From positions 1 to 9,244 of the forward strand of contig CAZFCK010000196.1 in assembly GCA_964517355.1 (NCBI GenBank): a DNA stretch of 9,244 nucleotides, written 5' to 3'. Origin of the DNA: CAZFCK01 sp964517355 (GTDB lineage Bacteria > Desulfobacterota > Desulfovibrionia > Desulfovibrionales > Desulfovibrionaceae). The position numbers and the translations under genes are program-made. How positions within the stretch are numbered: the first letter of the stretch is position 1; every line of letters begins with the position of its first letter. Under the pieces are notes generated by a model. That model did no database searches. It worked only from the letters and a program-made list of their open reading frames with translations, and was not told the DNA's origin. This document shows, in pieces, positions 6,337-9,244 of the stretch.

Positions 6337-6827
6337 ATGAGAAAATCTGCCCGCGAGCTTCGCAATATCTCGCCCCCTCTCTCCGATCCTGCAGGTGTCT
6401 GACTACTGCCGCCGCCCCTTGTTCTGGTGGTCGCAAATCCCGGTTTCATCGCTTCGGGCAAAACGCTTAAGAGCGTGCAGACCTTGCAAGGCCGGCATGC
6501 TCCAAGCATCTGCACGTTCAAGACGTTCTCGATAAAAGAGTAGTCCAGTATCAGCCGGCCGTTGTGCTGCACCTGAAAGGACGGTAACAACGTTTCACCC
6601 GGATTTATCCACGGTGGCGAGCCACCTTGTCTTGAGCCTTGCCGTCTTGAGCCTTCAGCAACCACCTTGTTTACCCACTTGTGGCAAGTGTCAGCCTTGA
6701 GTCTTGAAACTTGCGTCTTGATTGGGCTTCCGAGTCGAACGGAAACAACCATAGAGCACCATTCACCCATGATGCGGGGCCTTCCACACTTCGCTTTTTA
6801 CGATAAAGAACCACCTTTCAAAGAACA
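6337..6827. other. Gene-poor stretch with degenerate CTTGAG short repeats
   Basis: No convincing gene is seen in these 491 bp. GTCTTGAGCCTT occurs twice 15 bp apart (6629-6640 and 6644-6655), with further variants GCCTTGAGTCTTGA and GCGTCTTGA between 6694 and 6721, and CCACCTTGT twice (6623-6630 region and 6663-6670). Two small hairpins lie inside: GGTGGC / GCCACC (6613-6626) and CACTTG / CAAGTG (6676-6690). A minus-strand frame stays open from 6770 to 6249 but overlaps the stop of the neighbouring gene, has no ribosome site and reads like low-complexity sequence over the repeats. Its middle part (PSFQVQHNGRLILDYSFIEN) could be a gene remnant, which I cannot identify. Confidence 0.5.
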
Positions 6828-6868
6828 GCCCCCTTTCGCCCCACCCGGGAGATGCGGCAAAAGGGGGC
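6828..6868 (-). terminator. Terminator of the HIRAN / DIP1984-like operon
   Basis: GCCCCCTTTCGCC (6828-6840) pairs with GGCAAAAGGGGGC (6856-6868) with one mismatch and a 15-base loop. It starts five bases after the stop codon of the minus-strand DIP1984-like gene (stop at 6873-6875). Read on the minus strand the tail is TGTTCTTTG, a modest T tract. On the plus strand the stem is followed by GCTTTT, so it could work in both directions. Confidence 0.65.
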
Positions 6869-6872
6869 GCTT

Positions 6873-7400
6873 TTATGCTGGAAGCCGCCGCAATTCCGTT
6901 GTGGCGTTCACCACTTCCAAGCGGCTGTCAATGGCGTTGTACAAATCGCTCCACTTTCTGATGCCCTCGTTTCTGAAACGCTCATCGTAGAGCCGCGTGA
7001 TAACGGGTTCCCTGTCCTGGGAGCGCTGATCCCGGCGCCGTTTCTCGGCCTCCACGGTGTTCAGCGCGTAAAACGTTTCTTCCATGAGCTTGGCCAGTTT
7101 GCGCTTGATCACCAAGAACTCGCTAATGGTGCGCTTTTCCCCTTCTATCTCGATGCAGACCGTGAGGTTGGTGTGCTCTATGGCCAGCTTGAGCTTGAGG
7201 TATTCCTCCAGCAAATCCCCATTGGCCTGGATAAGCCCGCGCACTTCCTGTTTCTGTTCCTCCTCCGTGGGGAAGAACGGCCGTTCGGTGCTCACCAGGG
7301 CGGCGTATTTCCTGATCTGCTCCATGTTCGCCCCCATGCGTTTTTCTATCACGCGAAGACGTTTCATGGCTTCTATCAACATCATGGCTCTTTTCTCCAT
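6873..7400 (-). CDS. DIP1984-like (septicolysin-like) helical protein
   Basis: 175 residues, highly charged, no signal peptide or membrane segment. The N-terminal MMLIEAMKRLRVIEKRMGAN helix, a middle helix with AIEHTNLTVCIEIEGEKRTISEFL (about 88-111), and the C-terminal AIDSRLEVVNATTELR (156-171) follow the order I know from the DIP1984/septicolysin-like family: an N-terminal EAL-type coiled coil, then IxxTN..., G-x-T-L/I-x-E, and the end L-x-x-R-I-Q-x-x-N-W-T-T-x-L. Length is near the family's ~150-160 residues. The biochemical role of that family is not established to my knowledge, and the septicolysin name does not prove toxin activity. The ATG at 7400 has AAGGAG 6-8 bp upstream. It starts 20 bp after the HIRAN gene stop, so the two form an operon, with a terminator just beyond its own stop. 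Family call is from memory of motif order and could be wrong. Confidence 0.65.
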   Translation of the reverse strand: MEKRAMMLIEAMKRLRVIEKRMGANMEQIRKYAALVSTERPFFPTEEEQKQEVRGLIQANGDLLEEYLKLKLAIEHTNLTVCIEIEGEKRTISEFLVIKRKLAKLMEETFYALNTVEAEKRRRDQRSQDREPVITRLYDERFRNEGIRKWSDLYNAIDSRLEVVNATTELRRLPA

Positions 7401-7420
7401 GTTTCACTCCTTCGTACGGC

Positions 7421-7816
7421 TTACGCGCACAATCGCACTTCCACCTGCACGGCTTTCCAGGAGACCGCATCGGGACGCACCGCTTTCACGATCGCCCGCA
7501 GTTCCGCGCCCTGGCGCAGCAGGCGGCTGATGTGTCTGTTGTCGCTGCGCGGCACATACCCGAGCTTTGCGCTCCCGCAATAAAGTTCCACCGCGTAGTG
7601 GTCATACGGGTTTTCCGGTTCCGCCCGCATGTCCAACAATTGCCCCGCGCCAAGCGCGCCGAGCATGCGCGGGCCGTCGTAGTACTGCAGTCCGGCAACG
7701 GAAAACACGTTGAGCAGCATGCCCTGCGCCCCCGCAAGGGGCGTTTTCCGCCCCGCAACTCCTGCGGCCGTCAATATGCCCATGGCCTTGAGAAATACTC
7801 GTCGCGTCGCCTTCAT
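7421..7816 (-). CDS. Tat-signal HIRAN-domain protein
   Basis: 131 residues. The first 30 residues form a twin-arginine signal: TRRVFLK (4-10) matches the Tat motif S/T-R-R-x-F-L-K, followed by a moderately hydrophobic stretch and LAGAQ, a plausible cleavage site. Residues ~35-128 form one HIRAN domain: FSVAGLQYYDG (38-48), the hallmark RAEPENPYDHYAVEL (64-78), then LGYVPRSDNRHISRLLRQG (85-103) and a final strand. HIRAN is known from HLTF/Rad5-type helicases, where it binds 3' DNA ends, and occurs as stand-alone bacterial proteins; an export signal on it is odd. The ATG at 7816 has AAGGAG 8 bp upstream. First gene of a minus-strand operon with the DIP1984-like gene, and divergent from a WYL regulator that may control it through the paired sites at 7868-7938. 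Domain call strong; role and exported state inferred. Confidence 0.8.
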   Translation of the reverse strand: MKATRRVFLKAMGILTAAGVAGRKTPLAGAQGMLLNVFSVAGLQYYDGPRMLGALGAGQLLDMRAEPENPYDHYAVELYCGSAKLGYVPRSDNRHISRLLRQGAELRAIVKAVRPDAVSWKAVQVEVRLCA

Positions 7817-7867
7817 GACCTTTTCTCCTTGTTCACCGCGTCAAGCTCCTTGTGATATCGTGAATCC

Positions 7868-7884
7868 GTTCCACATTTCGGAAT
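7868..7884 (-). promoter_or_regulatory. Operator candidate, copy 1 of ATTCCG-N6-GGAAC
   Basis: On the minus strand this reads ATTCCGAAATGTGGAAC. It matches the copy at 7922-7938 at 12 of 17 positions, with the two outer half-sites identical and only the centre differing. It lies 52 bp upstream of the HIRAN gene start. Identical half-sites with a variable centre are typical of a dimeric regulator site; the neighbouring WYL protein is the obvious candidate. Confidence 0.5.
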
Positions 7885-7921
7885 GGTGATGCGTATTTTC
7901 CTGTCAGGCAACAGCCGCATC

Positions 7922-7938
7922 ATTCCGGATACCGGAAC
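7922..7938 (+). promoter_or_regulatory. Operator candidate, copy 2 of ATTCCG-N6-GGAAC
   Basis: ATTCCGGATACCGGAAC contains a perfect 6-bp dyad, TTCCGG-ATA-CCGGAA. Its outer half-sites equal those of the copy at 7868-7884, which is in the opposite orientation. Centre-to-centre distance is 54 bp, close to five helical turns, which would allow two dimers on the same DNA face or a loop. A further lone half-site, GGAAT, occurs at 7969-7973 just before the TTGACA element. Confidence 0.5.
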
Positions 7939-8023
7939 AACCGGCACGCCTTTTTACGACTAACCACAGGAATGGATTGACACTTCTCGATATTTAATGA
8001 TCAATGCCCGCATTGGAGGGTCA

Positions 8024-9025
8024 ATGCCGAGCAAACGTGACGCCTACGCTTCCCCGTCGCAAAAGGTTCTGGGGCTGTATAGCCTGCTGCTTTTTTCCGG
8101 CCGCAAGTATACGCTCACACGGTTGTCCGAAATCCTGCACTGCTCCAAGCAAACCGTCATCCGCATGTTGGAGCAGATCGAACGCTCCAATGGAATCACC
8201 CTCGAGAGCTGGACGGAAAACAAGCAGCGCGTGGTGCGAATCGGAAAGCCGCCGCAACGCCCCAACGTGTGTTTGTCTCCCGAAGAGGTGCGGCATCTTG
8301 TCCTGTGCAAAGACATGGTCATGCACCTGCTGCCCAAGGGGCTCTGCGACGAGCTGCAACAAACCCTTGCCAGGACAACCGTCCTGCTTCCGGATTTCGA
8401 GGAACGCGCCAAGGCCCTGGACTCGTTTTCCAGCGTGCGCGTCAAGGGGAGCATTGATTACACGCCCTTCCAGGAGACCATCGATACGCTGCTCAAAGCC
8501 ATTGAGGAACGCTCGGTCTGCCTGATCAACTACCAGGCGGCGGGGCGCGACGCGCCGCAAGACTACCACTTCGCCCCCATGGGGTTGATCTCCTTTCGCG
8601 AGGCCCTGTATATCGGCGGCTTCAAGGTCACGGACAAAGGGCGTCCGGAAAAGCTTGGGGAGCGCACCCTGTCCATCCAACGCATCCGGGAGATCACCCT
8701 CACCCGCCGGGTCTTCGATTTTCCCATGAACGCTGATGAGATGCGGCAATTCTTCGGCTTCATGCGCCAACAGCCGTTCCGCGTGCGGGTCCTGTTCACT
8801 CCGGAAGTGGCCGCATACGTGGCGGAGCGCGTCTGGAGCGAAGACCAAACCGTCACCATGCGGAAAGACGGCGGGGTGCTCCTGGAATTCACGGCGCAAA
8901 GCAGACCAGAGGTCGTTTCCTGGGTGCTGAGCTTCGGGAGAAAGGCGCGCGTCGTGGCCCCGGAGGACCTGCGGCAGGAGATACGGGAAGAAGCGCAAGC
9001 CATGCTTGATGGCCTTGCGCCGTGA
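8024..9025 (+). CDS. WYL-domain transcriptional regulator (HTH-WYL-WCX)
   Basis: 333-residue cytoplasmic DNA-binding regulator with the standard order of the WYL family. An N-terminal winged helix-turn-helix (about 12-74) contains YTLTRLSEILHCSKQTVIRML (29-49) and reads like a DeoR/HTH_11 type. A linker leads to the WYL domain (about 150-230) with INYQA, HFAPMGLISFREALYIGGF and TLSIQRIREI; the WYL-position motif reads LYI. The C-terminal WCX region (about 250-328) has RVRVLFTPEVAAYVAERV and VVSWVLSFGRKARVVAPEDL. WYL domains sense a ligand, in some cases nucleic acid or nucleotide, and such regulators often control defence or DNA-damage genes. The ATG at 8024 has GGAGG 5-8 bp upstream; an ATG nine codons earlier at 7997 lacks a site. 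It is divergent from the HIRAN/DIP1984-like operon and probably regulates it and itself via the paired dyads. A terminator-like stem follows. Confidence 0.9.
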   Translation: MPSKRDAYASPSQKVLGLYSLLLFSGRKYTLTRLSEILHCSKQTVIRMLEQIERSNGITLESWTENKQRVVRIGKPPQRPNVCLSPEEVRHLVLCKDMVMHLLPKGLCDELQQTLARTTVLLPDFEERAKALDSFSSVRVKGSIDYTPFQETIDTLLKAIEERSVCLINYQAAGRDAPQDYHFAPMGLISFREALYIGGFKVTDKGRPEKLGERTLSIQRIREITLTRRVFDFPMNADEMRQFFGFMRQQPFRVRVLFTPEVAAYVAERVWSEDQTVTMRKDGGVLLEFTAQSRPEVVSWVLSFGRKARVVAPEDLRQEIREEAQAMLDGLAP

Positions 9026-9054
9026 AAGGACCGCCTTTCGTTATGAAAGACGAA

Positions 9055-9115
9055 GCGAGCGGGGAAACCTTTGAAAAAGGTTCTCTCCTCTCGCGCTCTC
9101 CCCTTCCCAAACTTT
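9055..9115 (+). terminator. Terminator-like stem after the WYL gene
   Basis: GGGGAAACCTTTGAAAAAGG from 9061 is a shortened relative of the stem at 4346-4382: AACCTTT (9066-9072) pairs with AAAGGTT (9076-9082), and GCGAG (9055-9059) can pair with CTCGC (9090-9094). It is followed by CTCTCCCCTTCCC and an AAACTTT tract, the same layout as after the propeller gene. The stop of the WYL gene is 30 bp upstream. Confidence 0.6.
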
Positions 9116-9193
9116 CCAGTCTCGAGAAATCAACATCTCTCATTCTGTTTTTTCATATTTTTCCGTGAAACGGTCTTTCCGTCGCGGGCTTTC

Positions 9194-9229
9194 TAGAGCA
9201 TCTCACGCTTGAAAAGCGCTAGATGCTCT
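9194..9229. repeat. Minimal AGAGCAT palindrome
   Basis: AGAGCATCT (9195-9203) pairs perfectly with AGATGCTCT (9221-9229), and inside GCTT (9207-9210) pairs with AAGC (9213-9216). Its left side TAGAGCATCTCACGCTTGAAA matches the left side of the 404-530 element, so this is the compact form of the same repeat family. Both copies are preceded by CGCGGGCTTT- or GCGGGC-type sequence with T-runs. Confidence 0.7.
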
Positions 9230-9244
9230 TATGCATTTCACTGG

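Larger units (their letters stand above)
7817..8023. promoter_or_regulatory. Divergent control region between HIRAN operon and WYL regulator
   Basis: This 207-bp region must hold promoters for both directions. On the plus strand a perfect TTGACA (7977-7982) is the best -35; at 16-18 bp spacing only a weak -10 (ATCAAT region, 8000-8005) is seen, placing transcription start just before the WYL ribosome site. On the minus strand no clear -35/-10 pair is visible. The two 17-bp dyads annotated separately lie in its left and central part. Confidence 0.45.

Noticed and set aside
6622..6721. Possible CRISPR array
   Set aside because: The repeats are too short (about 12 bp), uneven in spacing and degenerate, with no unique spacers of constant length and no cas genes.
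6249..6770. Minus-strand open frame of 173 codons
   Set aside because: No ribosome site, covers short repeats and hairpins, overlaps the end of the 78-residue gene; only the middle portion looks remotely protein-like, so it was kept as a remark and not called as a gene.
6852..7583. Plus-strand open frame of 243 codons
   Set aside because: Antisense to the DIP1984-like gene and part of the HIRAN gene, which both have good ribosome sites and domain motifs.
8021..8998. Minus-strand open frame of 325 codons
   Set aside because: Antisense shadow of the WYL regulator; the plus-strand translation has clear HTH, WYL and WCX motifs.

Overview
The window looks like a chromosomal segment of a sulfate-reducing Desulfovibrionaceae-type deltaproteobacterium. 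This is inferred from the GC-rich coding style, the recurring hairpins built on GGGGGGAAACC...GGTTCTCCCCCC, and the short AGAGCAT palindromes between genes. No rRNA, tRNA, CRISPR array, intact insertion sequence or phage module is visible. Genus-level placement is not possible from this sequence alone.

Layout, left to right. Positions 1-547 hold no gene but are dense in hairpins: an expanded copy of the terminator-like stem, a ~156-bp dispersed repeat (second copy at 4362-4519), a T-tailed hairpin, and a 127-bp cloverleaf-like palindromic element. Two minus-strand genes follow: a small dienelactone-hydrolase-like alpha/beta hydrolase (548-1099) and, upstream of it, an exported transglutaminase-like protein (1179-2084). 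Both look less GC-rich than the genes to the right. Next, on the plus strand with a recognisable promoter, is a 646-residue secreted delta-60-repeat protein. It appears to be a seven-bladed beta-propeller, followed by two fibronectin-III-like repeats and a C-terminal membrane/sorting tail. A strong terminator and the second dispersed repeat lead into a class I CoA-transferase of the 4-hydroxybutyrate CoA-transferase/acetyl-CoA hydrolase family (4637-5944) and a 78-residue protein of unknown function (6028-6264).

From 6337 to 6827 there is a gene-poor stretch with degenerate CTTGAG-type short repeats. The right end is the most distinctive part. A minus-strand pair encodes a Tat-signal HIRAN-domain protein (7421-7816) and a DIP1984-like (septicolysin-like) helical protein (6873-7400). 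They are divergent from a plus-strand HTH-WYL-WCX transcription factor (8024-9025). The ~207-bp region between the divergent genes holds two copies, in opposite orientation, of a 17-bp dyad ATTCCG-N6-GGAAC, about 54 bp apart. These are good operator candidates for the WYL protein. The window ends with another terminator stem and a minimal version of the left-end AGAGCAT palindrome.

Functional picture. The CoA-transferase is ordinary fermentative or anaerobic acyl-CoA metabolism. The propeller protein and transglutaminase-like protein are cell-envelope or extracellular proteins. The WYL/HIRAN/DIP1984-like trio looks like a self-contained regulated module whose function I cannot name. It is the best candidate here for an undescribed system, because HIRAN is normally an intracellular DNA-binding domain and here it carries a Tat export signal.
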